This document shows, one piece after another, positions 14,860 through 21,236 of a stretch of 21,236 bases of DNA. The position numbers and the translations under genes are program-made. Location of the stretch: positions 1 to 21,236 of the forward strand of contig DASPMW010000072.1 of the NCBI GenBank assembly GCA_035626855.1, written 5' to 3'. Position 1 is the first letter of the stretch. Every line of letters starts with the position of its first letter. The notes under the pieces were generated by a model. That model was not told the origin of the DNA, searched no databases, and saw only the letters and a program-made list of their open reading frames with translations. Origin of the DNA: JAPWJZ01 sp035626855 (GTDB lineage Bacteria; Pseudomonadota; Alphaproteobacteria; Micavibrionales; UBA2020).

Positions 14860-15618
14860 TTAGAAAGAAATAAACAGACCGCCGTTGACGGAGATGTTCG
14901 TGCCGGTCACATAGGCCGCGCGATCATCGGCGAGGAAGCTGACGACATAAGCGACTTCTTCAGGTTGCGCCATGCGGGCAAGCGGGATCTGGTCGACGAT
15001 CTGTTTCGAGATTTCGGCCGGGATCGCCTTGGTCATGGGCGTCTCGACATAGCCCGGCGAGACGGAGTTCACGGTAATGCCCTTGCGCGCGACTTCCTGA
15101 GCGAGCGCCATGGTGAAGCCATGCACGCCGGCCTTGGCCGCGGAATAATTGGTCTGGCCGAACTGGCCCTTCTTGCCGTTGACCGACGAGATATTGACGA
15201 TGCGGCCATAGCCGCGATCGGTCATGCCGTCGATATACTGCTTGGTCACGTTGAACAGGCTGTTCAGGTCGACATCGAGGACGGCCTGCCAGTCTTCCTG
15301 GTTCATCTTGCGCAGCGTCTTGTCGCGCGTGATGCCGGCGCAATTGACGAGAACGTCGACGCGGCCGTATTTGTCCTGGATCTCCTTCGCCGATTTGGCG
15401 CAAGAGTCGAAATTCGCGACATCGCTCGAAGCGATATCGATGCTCAGGCCTTCCTGCTTCCATTCTGCAAGACGCGCCTGCGCGTTCTGCTCTTCCGCCG
15501 GGTGGTAGCCCGCGATGACTTGCTGGCCCTTGAGGGCAAGTTCACGGCAGATCGCCGATCCAATGCCACCCACGCCGCCCGTCACGAGGGCTACCTTTTT
15601 TGCAGTTGCGTTCGTCAT
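14860..15618 (-). CDS. phaB: Acetoacetyl-CoA reductase (PhaB)
   Basis: 252-aa NADPH-dependent short-chain dehydrogenase that reduces acetoacetyl-CoA to (R)-3-hydroxybutyryl-CoA, the monomer for polyhydroxybutyrate. Cofactor motif TGGVGGIG (13-20), NCAG (92-95) and the catalytic tetrad N119, S145, Y158, K162 are all present. The segment VNGKKGQFGQTNYSAAKAG is the PhaB hallmark that separates it from FabG. Length is normal. The ribosome-binding site is weak (AGAAG close to the ATG). The gene starts 45 nt downstream of the phasin stop and is probably co-transcribed with it, which fits a role in granule formation. No PHA synthase or thiolase is in the window. Confidence 0.93.
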   Translation of the reverse strand: MTNATAKKVALVTGGVGGIGSAICRELALKGQQVIAGYHPAEEQNAQARLAEWKQEGLSIDIASSDVANFDSCAKSAKEIQDKYGRVDVLVNCAGITRDKTLRKMNQEDWQAVLDVDLNSLFNVTKQYIDGMTDRGYGRIVNISSVNGKKGQFGQTNYSAAKAGVHGFTMALAQEVARKGITVNSVSPGYVETPMTKAIPAEISKQIVDQIPLARMAQPEEVAYVVSFLADDRAAYVTGTNISVNGGLFISF

Positions 15619-15663
15619 ATCTTCTGCATCCCGACTAGAAAGAGTTAAAAGCTGGCGCGTATA

Positions 15664-16038
15664 TTACGCCGCTTTTTTGCCTTTGGAAGCGGTTTTCTGA
15701 CCGTATTCCGAGGTTGCTTTCAGCGTGGTTTCGAACAGCTGGTTGTAGGTCTTGCCAGCTTCCGCGATGATGTCGGCAGCCGAGCGCGCGCTGTCGAGCA
15801 GCAGCTTGCCGGTTTCCTGCGCGAGTTCAGCCTGCAGACCCGCGAGTTCTTTCACGTCTTTGGTTTTCGCAGCAGCTTCAGCCTGCGAGGTGGTCGCCTC
15901 GACGAGGGCCGCGGTCAGCTCGACCTGCTCGGAGAGCAGCTTTTCGCTGATCTTGAGGTTGGTTTCGCCGAGTTTCTGCCAGTTTGCGAGGGTCTGCTGG
16001 GTGAGTTTGTTGAGGGTCTCGAAAAGTTCTGCGTTCAT
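15664..16038 (-). CDS. Phasin family protein
   Basis: 124-aa amphipathic helical protein that coats polyhydroxyalkanoate granules. It begins MNAELFETLNKL, lacks cysteine and proline, and is dominated by Ala, Glu, Lys, Leu and Thr in continuous helices, with a Lys/Ala tail (SKGKKAA) like those of PHA-binding phasins. The ATG has AGGAG at 7 nt, a strong site that suits an abundant protein. It is the first gene of a likely phasin-phaB operon with a near-consensus promoter and an operator-like palindrome upstream. Confidence 0.88.
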   Translation of the reverse strand: MNAELFETLNKLTQQTLANWQKLGETNLKISEKLLSEQVELTAALVEATTSQAEAAAKTKDVKELAGLQAELAQETGKLLLDSARSAADIIAEAGKTYNQLFETTLKATSEYGQKTASKGKKAA

Positions 16039-16114
16039 GTTAAATCTCCTGGTTGAGTGTTTTGGTGTTGAAGTTCAAATCGCCTAAAGAATCACAATGC
16101 TGCGCTGCATCATT

Positions 16115-16127
16115 GTTGCAATGCAAC
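16115..16127. promoter_or_regulatory. Palindromic operator, probable PhaR site
   Basis: GTTGCA-A-TGCAAC is a perfect 13-bp dyad lying over the expected transcription start of the phasin promoter and touching its -10 box. PhaR repressors of alphaproteobacteria bind TGC/GCA-rich sites before phasin genes and are released by PHA. Further TGC/GCA pieces flank it (16097-16110 and around 16133-16139). That PhaR is the binder is inference; no phaR gene is in the window. Confidence 0.6.
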
Positions 16128-16154
16128 ATATAGCATGCAGGGAGATAATGTCAA
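16127..16154 (-). promoter_or_regulatory. sigma70-type promoter of the phasin-phaB operon
   Basis: On the minus strand, a perfect -35 TTGACA (16149-16154) is separated by 16 nt from TATATG (16127-16132, 4 of 6 matches to TATAAT). Transcription should begin near 16120, giving a leader of about 80 nt before the phasin ATG. Confidence 0.65.
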
Positions 16155-16327
16155 GGAACGGCGCCCGGTTCCTGTAAAATCAAGGGGTTAACTTCCCCCA
16201 TGGCAGGCATATATATTATTGACGGCACGACCGCCAACCAAGAAAAAGGGATAACAATATCAAGGGGAAAGCCAACGGCGGCGTTCCTTCCTTGTTTTCA
16301 GGCAGACGAAAGGGCGATACTTTAGGG

Positions 16328-16957
16328 ATGTGGGATTTCAAGATACGTCCGTTTATGCGCGGCTCCGACAAGGAACCGCAGAAGCTCCCGGCGATCCGCA
16401 AAAACTGCGAGATCACGGGCTGCGAGCACCTGGGCGAGTTCAAGGCGCCCAAATCCCGTTATGACCTGCGCGATTATTACTGGTTCTGCCTCGACCATGT
16501 CCGCGAATACAACGCGAACTGGGACTTTTTCAAGGGGATGGGGCGCAGCGAGATCGAGCACCATATGAACAAGTCCTCCGTCTGGGATCGACCCACCTGG
16601 CGCATGACTCAGGCGGGGTTCAACGAGGAAAAGGCCCGCCAAAAGATTTATGAGGCCTTCACCAAGGGCGAGAGCATCTTCGGCGATTTCGGGGCGCGTG
16701 ACGACGAGGAGCCGAAGGAAGCCCATATCGATATAGGCTCCATCCCCCACCCCACGATTGAGGCGCTGGCGGTGATGGGCCTTGCGCCGCCAATTGGCTG
16801 GGAAGAGGTCAAGACGCGCTATAAAACGCTTGCCAAAAAATACCATCCCGATACCAATAAGGATGACGCCAAGGCGGAGGAGCTGCTGAAGAAGATCAAC
16901 CTCGCCTATTCGATTCTGAAAATTTCCTACCAACACTACATGAAACTGGACGAATAA
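16328..16957 (+). CDS. J-domain protein of the cobS-cobT cluster
   Basis: 209-aa DnaJ-like co-chaperone. The C-terminal J domain (about 143-205) has the essential HPD at 173-175 (KKYHPDTNKDD), so it should stimulate a DnaK ATPase. The N-terminal part has a possible zinc site, C27-x4-C32 and C54-x2-H57, inside a region typical of the J proteins encoded just before cobS in alphaproteobacteria. It lacks the Gly/Phe and zinc-finger domains of true DnaJ. Only 3 nt separate it from cobS, so it probably helps fold or assemble the cobaltochelatase (inference from context). I start at MWDFKIRPF; the ribosome-binding site is unclear, and an in-frame TTG at 16292 adds a less convincing leader. Confidence 0.85.
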   Translation: MWDFKIRPFMRGSDKEPQKLPAIRKNCEITGCEHLGEFKAPKSRYDLRDYYWFCLDHVREYNANWDFFKGMGRSEIEHHMNKSSVWDRPTWRMTQAGFNEEKARQKIYEAFTKGESIFGDFGARDDEEPKEAHIDIGSIPHPTIEALAVMGLAPPIGWEEVKTRYKTLAKKYHPDTNKDDAKAEELLKKINLAYSILKISYQHYMKLDE

Positions 16958-16960
16958 TTC

Positions 16961-17938
16961 ATGACCGCCTCTGCCGCCGCCGCCAAGCGTCTTCCCGATA
17001 TCCAGGTCTCCGTGAAGCAGCTGTTCGGCATCGATGTCGATGATATGCAGGTTCCTGCTTTCTCCCAGCGGCAGGATAACGTGCCCGATGTGGACGAAGC
17101 CTATCGCTTCGACAAGAACACCACGCTCGCGATTTTGGCAGGGTTCGCGCATAACAAGCGCGTCATGGTGCAGGGCTATCACGGCACGGGTAAATCGACC
17201 CACGTGGAACAAGTGGCTGCGCGCCTGAACTGGCCGTGCATCCGCATCAACCTCGACAGCCATGTCAGCCGCATCGACCTGATCGGCAAGGATGCGATCA
17301 CGCTGCGCGAAGGCAAGCAGGTGACCGAATTCAAGGAAGGCATCCTGCCCTGGGCGCTGAAAAACCCCGTCGCGATCGTGTTCGACGAATACGACGCCGG
17401 CCGCCCCGACGTGATGTTCGTGATCCAGCGCGTGCTGGAGGCCGAAGGCAAGCTGACGCTGCTCGACCAGAACGAAGTCATCCGCCCCCATGCGGCGTTT
17501 CGCATTTTTGCCACCACCAATACTGTCGGTCTCGGCGACACCACGGGCCTCTATCACGGCACGCAGCAGATCAACCAGGGCCAGATGGACCGCTGGAACA
17601 TCGTCGCGACGCTGAATTACCTGTCGCCGGAGCAGGAAGTCGATATCGTCCTTGCCCGCGCGCCCGCCTATAAAACCGATGACGGCCGCAAGAAAGTGGC
17701 CGCGATGGTGCGCATGGCGAACCTCACGCGCAAGGGATTCATCGCGGGCGACCTCTCCACCGTCATGTCGCCCCGCACCGTCATCCACTGGGCGGAAAAC
17801 GCGCAGATCCTCGGCGATCTCGACTTCGCCTTCACCCTCACCTTCCTCAACAAATGCGACGAGCTGGAAAAGAGCATCGTCTCGGAATATTACCAACGCT
17901 GCTTCGATAAGGCGCTGGTGAAGGTGCGGGAGGACTAG
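16961..17938 (+). CDS. cobS: Cobaltochelatase subunit CobS
   Basis: 325-aa AAA+ ATPase of the aerobic cobalamin pathway. With CobT it forms the ring that drives CobN to insert Co2+ into hydrogenobyrinic acid a,c-diamide. Walker A GYHGTGKST (72-80), Walker B IVFDEYD (139-145), and sensor-1 N187 in ATTNTVG are intact. Length and overall sequence agree with the family from the N-terminal VKQLFGID block onward. It directly follows the J-domain gene. In most relatives cobT follows immediately, but here two unrelated genes and a promoter intervene. Some organisms carry CobST without full cobalamin synthesis, so the pathway cannot be proved from this window. Confidence 0.95.
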   Translation: MTASAAAAKRLPDIQVSVKQLFGIDVDDMQVPAFSQRQDNVPDVDEAYRFDKNTTLAILAGFAHNKRVMVQGYHGTGKSTHVEQVAARLNWPCIRINLDSHVSRIDLIGKDAITLREGKQVTEFKEGILPWALKNPVAIVFDEYDAGRPDVMFVIQRVLEAEGKLTLLDQNEVIRPHAAFRIFATTNTVGLGDTTGLYHGTQQINQGQMDRWNIVATLNYLSPEQEVDIVLARAPAYKTDDGRKKVAAMVRMANLTRKGFIAGDLSTVMSPRTVIHWAENAQILGDLDFAFTLTFLNKCDELEKSIVSEYYQRCFDKALVKVRED

Positions 17939-17963
17939 GCGAAGCAACTCGCGCCCACCTTCT

Positions 17964-17992
17964 TTGACATAAATATCAAGCTATCGTATAAT
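17964..17992 (+). promoter_or_regulatory. Perfect-consensus sigma70-type promoter
   Basis: TTGACA (17964-17969), a spacer of exactly 17 nt, then TATAAT (17987-17992), in an AT-rich island just after the cobS stop. Transcription would start near 17999, about 35 nt before the first LPD7-like gene. All twelve consensus positions match, so it should be strong unless repressed. Confidence 0.85.
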
Positions 17993-18033
17993 AGTGTAAT
18001 CCTTTATTCCTCGCGCTAAGGCACTGATATTAC

Positions 18034-18723
18034 ATGGGTGACGTGATGCAGGACGGCGCTATCTCGGCAGATAATCAGCAGTCGACGCTTCCTGTTCAGT
18101 CATCCAGCTTTGGCAAGCCTGTGACGCCGACCGAGCCGGCTGGTATGATCAACCCGGACGAACGGCCGGAACCGCCACCACCCCCCGCCCAGAACACCAA
18201 AAGCAAATTTGCCGGCGACAGCGTGGCGCGCCAGCTGACCGCACAGGAGCTCAACAACGCGCTCAATATCGAACAGCTGGACGACAGCAAGATAAAAATC
18301 AAGGAAGCGCTCATCGATCCCAACCGGCAGATCGAGATAAAGCTGGCGAATGGTGACAGTTTTCACGTCGGCCGCGATGGCGACGGCTACACACGCATTT
18401 CCGTCCCCGACGGCCAGCCCGCCAATGTCGAAACGCTGATCGCGATGGCCGCTGTTGCCAAGGGCAAGGGTTGGGATTCCATCAGCGTGCGCGGCGGGGA
18501 AGAGTTTTCGGCCTTGTCCTATCATGTGCTGAAAGACGCGGGCATAAAGATGCTGAACCCGCCAAGCGACGAAGTTATCGAGCGTTACCGCCCGCAATAT
18601 GAAGCGGCGCTGCAGGAGTTGAACAACCCCAAGCCGCCCGCCGCCCTGGGCGCGCAAAAGACGATCGAGGAAGACAGGCCGGCGAAAAAAGCCGCACAGC
18701 CCAAACCTCCCGCGCCGCGCTAG
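18034..18723 (+). CDS. LPD7-like domain protein A, between cobS and cobT
   Basis: 229-aa protein, no signal peptide or membrane helix. The N-terminal 60 residues are Gln/Ser/Pro-rich, including PEPPPPPAQ, and probably disordered. Residues about 66-193 form a domain (LTAQELNNAL..., a GRDGDG turn, AAVAKGKGWDSISVRGGEEFSAL, DAGIKM) resembling LPD7, the polyvalent-protein-associated domain of conjugative relaxases and phage proteins. The Pro/Ala/Lys tail is flexible. The next gene ends in the same domain, so the two are tandem relatives. ATG 18034 has AAGG about 12 nt upstream. ATG 18046 (MQDG...) is an alternative, and notably the next gene also begins MQDG. Function unknown. Confidence 0.75.
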   Translation: MGDVMQDGAISADNQQSTLPVQSSSFGKPVTPTEPAGMINPDERPEPPPPPAQNTKSKFAGDSVARQLTAQELNNALNIEQLDDSKIKIKEALIDPNRQIEIKLANGDSFHVGRDGDGYTRISVPDGQPANVETLIAMAAVAKGKGWDSISVRGGEEFSALSYHVLKDAGIKMLNPPSDEVIERYRPQYEAALQELNNPKPPAALGAQKTIEEDRPAKKAAQPKPPAPR

Positions 18724-18744
18724 ACAAAGGACGAATGACGACAG

Positions 18745-19878
18745 ATGCAGGACGGACAGCAGCAGCAATATCTACATAATTTCAGGGCAACAGAATCGTT
18801 CCTGGAAAAATTGAACGTCAAGTTCCACCGCGAGGGCAACGACATCACCGTCGAGGGCGATCTCGACATCTCCTATATGAAGCTGCGCCGCATCCCCGAT
18901 CTCTGGATGGTGACGGTGAATGGGGACTTCAACTGCTCGCACAACAAGCTGCGCGACCTGAAGGGCTTTCCGAAGCATGTCACCGGGAATATCGACGCGA
19001 GCAGCAACCGCCTGAAATCGTTGGAAGGCGCGCCTGAGGTCGCGGAAGGCGATTTCCGCGTCCAGAATAACAAGCTCGCGAACCTCGGAACCGGGCCGGC
19101 GGAAGTGAAGGGAAATTATTGGGCGCAGCATAACCCAATCACGACACTCGCGGGCGGTGCGGAAAAGGTCGCTGGTGATTTCCTCGTCTACGACACAAAG
19201 ATCAAATCGACCGAGCACGCGCCGCAGGTTGGGAAAATATTTCACCCCGGCTATAAATTCGGCGAGCCCGGCCCTCAGCAGACGCCGAAGACCAATTCAA
19301 ATTTTGTGAAGCCGCAACAGGCGAAGCCGGATGCGCAGGCGGGGCTCCAGAACCCCGAAGACGCGCCGGACGACGCCGCGCCGCCGGAGCAGAAAGCGGC
19401 TGCCAAAACCAAATTCGCCAAGCCTGAGGGCGGCAACCGCATCCTGACGCAAGAGGAGCTGAAGGAAAAGCTCAAGCTCGATGCGGTCGACTACGCTGCG
19501 CTTCGCATTCGCGATGCGCAGCTGGTGGACGATAAGGTTGTCATGCGCCTCGATAACCATCACACGATCGCTTATGGGCGCGACCGCAGCGGGCAGGATT
19601 TTATCGGCACGCAGGCGGACGCCCCGTTCGACGCCACGACTGCCATCGCCATCACCGCGCTCGCGAAAACGAAGGCCTGGGACAACATGGTGCTGAAAGG
19701 CGACGACGAGCAGCGCGCCCTGCTCTTCCTCGCCACGCAAAAAGCCGGGCTCACGGTGACCGACCCGCCGCCCGCCTCACTTGTCGATATGTATCGTGAC
19801 AAATTCGAAGCCGCACAGGCGCCCGCCGCGCCGGCCGCGCCGAAATCCGTGCGCATAAAGCCGCCCGGCCCCGGCTGA
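18745..19878 (+). CDS. Phage-type LRR plus LPD7-like protein B, between cobS and cobT
   Basis: 377-aa cytosolic protein. Residues about 36-160 hold five to six leucine-rich-like repeats of about 21 residues with the pattern GDFxxSxNxLxxLxGxPxxV, as in repeat proteins of large phages and prophages. A Pro/Ala/Gln-rich linker (about 170-225) follows. Residues about 231-358 repeat the LPD7-like domain of the preceding gene (LTQEELKEKL, YGRDRSG, ALAKTKAWDNMVLKGDDEQRA, KAGLTV). The tail is Pro-rich. The gene begins 21 nt after its neighbour and is probably in the same operon. An AAGGA lies 13 nt before the chosen ATG, and an out-of-frame ATG at 18735 opens only a 14-codon ORF. Possibly an interaction scaffold; function unknown. 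Confidence 0.75.
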   Translation: MQDGQQQQYLHNFRATESFLEKLNVKFHREGNDITVEGDLDISYMKLRRIPDLWMVTVNGDFNCSHNKLRDLKGFPKHVTGNIDASSNRLKSLEGAPEVAEGDFRVQNNKLANLGTGPAEVKGNYWAQHNPITTLAGGAEKVAGDFLVYDTKIKSTEHAPQVGKIFHPGYKFGEPGPQQTPKTNSNFVKPQQAKPDAQAGLQNPEDAPDDAAPPEQKAAAKTKFAKPEGGNRILTQEELKEKLKLDAVDYAALRIRDAQLVDDKVVMRLDNHHTIAYGRDRSGQDFIGTQADAPFDATTAIAITALAKTKAWDNMVLKGDDEQRALLFLATQKAGLTVTDPPPASLVDMYRDKFEAAQAPAAPAAPKSVRIKPPGPG

Positions 19879-19887
19879 TAACTCCGA

Positions 19888-19916
19888 TTGAACTGCTCAG
19901 GCGTAATTCCTATATT
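19888..19916 (+). promoter_or_regulatory. Likely promoter of cobT
   Basis: TTGAAC (19888-19893), a 17-nt spacer and TATATT (19911-19916, 5 of 6) lie in the short gap before cobT. The leader would be only about 20 nt. This would let cobT be expressed separately from cobS despite the two intervening genes. Confidence 0.5.
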
Positions 19917-19942
19917 ATAAGGACAAGCGCGAGGAGCCCGGT

Positions 19943-21236
19943 TTGTCGGACAGCAACGATCCCGTTGAAAATTTCAAGCACGCCACGCAATCAACCGCGC
20001 GGGCGCTGTCGGGCCGCGAGGATCTCGAGATTTCGTTCGGCGGACATTTGGCCGAAATCTCCGGCCATTCGATCAAGCTCCCCGCCCTGCCGAAAATGAT
20101 TGAGGATGCGGAGGCCTCGCTCGTGCGCGGCATGGCCGACACTTTTGCGCTGAAGCTCAATTATCATGACGCCGGCACGCACCAGAAAATGGCGCCCGCC
20201 GACCCGCGCGCGCGCCTCGCCTATCAGGCGCTTGAAGACGCGCGGATCGAAGCTGTCGGCACGGAAATTTATCCGGGCGCGTCCTCGAATATCGAAGCCG
20301 CCTTGCGCTACGAGGCCAAGCGCCAGAAGCTCGAGCATGTCAGCAATATGGATGATGCCCCGCTTGCCGAAGCGCTGCGCTTCATGGCGCGGGAATCTTT
20401 CACAGGCCGCAAGCCGCCCAAGGAGGCGCTGAAGGTTGTGAAGGTGTGGCAGGGCTGGATCGACAAGCATCTGGGCGCGGACGGGCTGGAGGCCCTGCGC
20501 AAATCGCTGCACAGCCAGGAGGATTTCGCGAAGATCGTCCACCATCTGATCGACAAGATGGACATGCCCTCGGCCCCCTCCGAGCCTCCGCCGCAACCGC
20601 AAGAAGACCAGAGCCAGGAAGAGCAGAAAAGCGAAGGCGCCGAAAAAGCCGCCGAACAGGACACAAGCAAGTCGACGCCGCCAACCGACGTCACCGAGGA
20701 AGCCGAAAGCGGCGAAGCGGCGGAAGCCGACGCGGAAAGCATGGCTGGCCAGGAAATGGACGACCAGGAGTTCGACGACGCCGACGACAACGAGGACGCT
20801 CGCAAGAACACGCCGCGTGATCACAAGAACGCGCATTACGGGGATTACAAGATATACACGGCACAGTTCGACGAAATCGTTGATGCCCGCGACCTCTGCG
20901 AGCCCGAGGAGCTGCAAAAACTGCGCAAGATGCTCGACAAGCAGCTGACGCATCTGCAGGGCGTCATCACGCGCCTCGCCAATAAATTGCAGCGTAAATT
21001 GCTCGCGCAGCAGACGCGCTCCTGGCAGTTCGACCTCGAGGAAGGGATTCTTGACAGCGCACGCCTTTCGCGGGCCGTCGCCAATCCCTACTGGCCGGTC
21101 AGCTATAAACAGGAAAGCGAAACGGATTTCCGCGACACGGTCGTTTCGCTGCTCATCGACAATTCAGGCTCGATGCGGGGACGGCCGATCACCATTGCCG
21201 CGATGAGCACGGATATCCTGGCGCGTACGCTCGAGC
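19943..21236 (+). CDS. cobT: Cobaltochelatase subunit CobT, C-terminus beyond the window
   Basis: Partial: 431 codons are visible of a family usually near 630 aa, and the frame is open at the window end. CobT is the VWA partner of CobS in the cobalt chelatase. The N-terminal domain carries the expected ADPRARLAYQALEDARIEA-like block (about residues 80-98). An acidic Pro/Gln/Glu/Asp-rich linker spans about 209-286, and the VWA domain opens with the MIDAS motif DNSGS (406-410) followed by MRGRPI. The start is TTG 19943, supported by GAGGAG 6 nt upstream; no ATG fits. It is separated from cobS by about 2 kb. Confidence 0.93.
   Translation, partial: MSDSNDPVENFKHATQSTARALSGREDLEISFGGHLAEISGHSIKLPALPKMIEDAEASLVRGMADTFALKLNYHDAGTHQKMAPADPRARLAYQALEDARIEAVGTEIYPGASSNIEAALRYEAKRQKLEHVSNMDDAPLAEALRFMARESFTGRKPPKEALKVVKVWQGWIDKHLGADGLEALRKSLHSQEDFAKIVHHLIDKMDMPSAPSEPPPQPQEDQSQEEQKSEGAEKAAEQDTSKSTPPTDVTEEAESGEAAEADAESMAGQEMDDQEFDDADDNEDARKNTPRDHKNAHYGDYKIYTAQFDEIVDARDLCEPEELQKLRKMLDKQLTHLQGVITRLANKLQRKLLAQQTRSWQFDLEEGILDSARLSRAVANPYWPVSYKQESETDFRDTVVSLLIDNSGSMRGRPITIAAMSTDILARTLE

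Noticed and set aside
16322..17947. 541-codon minus-strand open frame opposite the J-domain and cobS genes
   Set aside because: Spans two genes antisense and has no recognisable domain.
18735..18779. 14-codon ORF overlapping the start of the LRR/LPD7-like gene
   Set aside because: Its AAGGA is only 3 nt from its ATG, the product is low complexity and nothing else supports translation.

Overview
The window looks like chromosomal DNA of a GC-rich alphaproteobacterium. The evidence is the J-domain protein/CobS/CobT cluster of aerobic cobaltochelatase, a phasin beside a PhaB-type acetoacetyl-CoA reductase, a plant/proteobacterial-type glutamate-cysteine ligase, and a short GTCAT...CAG interspersed palindrome. 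Genus cannot be fixed from sequence alone. I see no rRNA, tRNA, CRISPR array, transposase or integrase.

Layout. 1-1404 (minus): two secreted proteins of unknown function, the second followed by a clear intrinsic terminator. 1801-4089 (plus): a GCS2-family glutamate-cysteine ligase and an M14 aspartoacylase/AstE-like hydrolase 9 nt apart, followed by a palindromic repeat. 4301-6169 (minus): a full-length ABC exporter with its own terminator. 6500-12967 (minus): a tight three-gene operon with 18-nt junctions. It encodes a 1138-aa protein with a zincin HExxH motif, an acidic linker and a C-terminal VWA domain, then an 899-aa AAA+ ATPase, then a 104-aa protein. 13246-14330 (plus): a Kir-like membrane protein lacking a K+ selectivity filter, overlapping an 81-aa membrane protein. 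14333-14794 (minus): a YaiI/YqxD protein. 14860-16038 (minus): phaB and a phasin, with a near-consensus promoter overlapped by a TGC/GCA palindrome that fits a PhaR operator. 16328 to the window end (plus): J-domain protein, cobS, two unusual genes, and cobT, which is cut by the window edge.

How the genes work together. CobS (AAA+) and CobT (VWA) are the two partners of CobN in cobalt insertion. The minus-strand AAA+/VWA pair has the same ATPase-plus-VWA logic, but its VWA partner carries a putative metallopeptidase domain and the operon adds a small third gene. This is the best candidate for an undescribed system. The second candidate is the pair of genes between cobS and cobT. Both end in the same LPD7-like domain, one also carries phage-style leucine-rich repeats, and the pair is preceded by a perfect sigma70-type promoter (TTGACA-17-TATAAT), which suggests an inserted accessory module.
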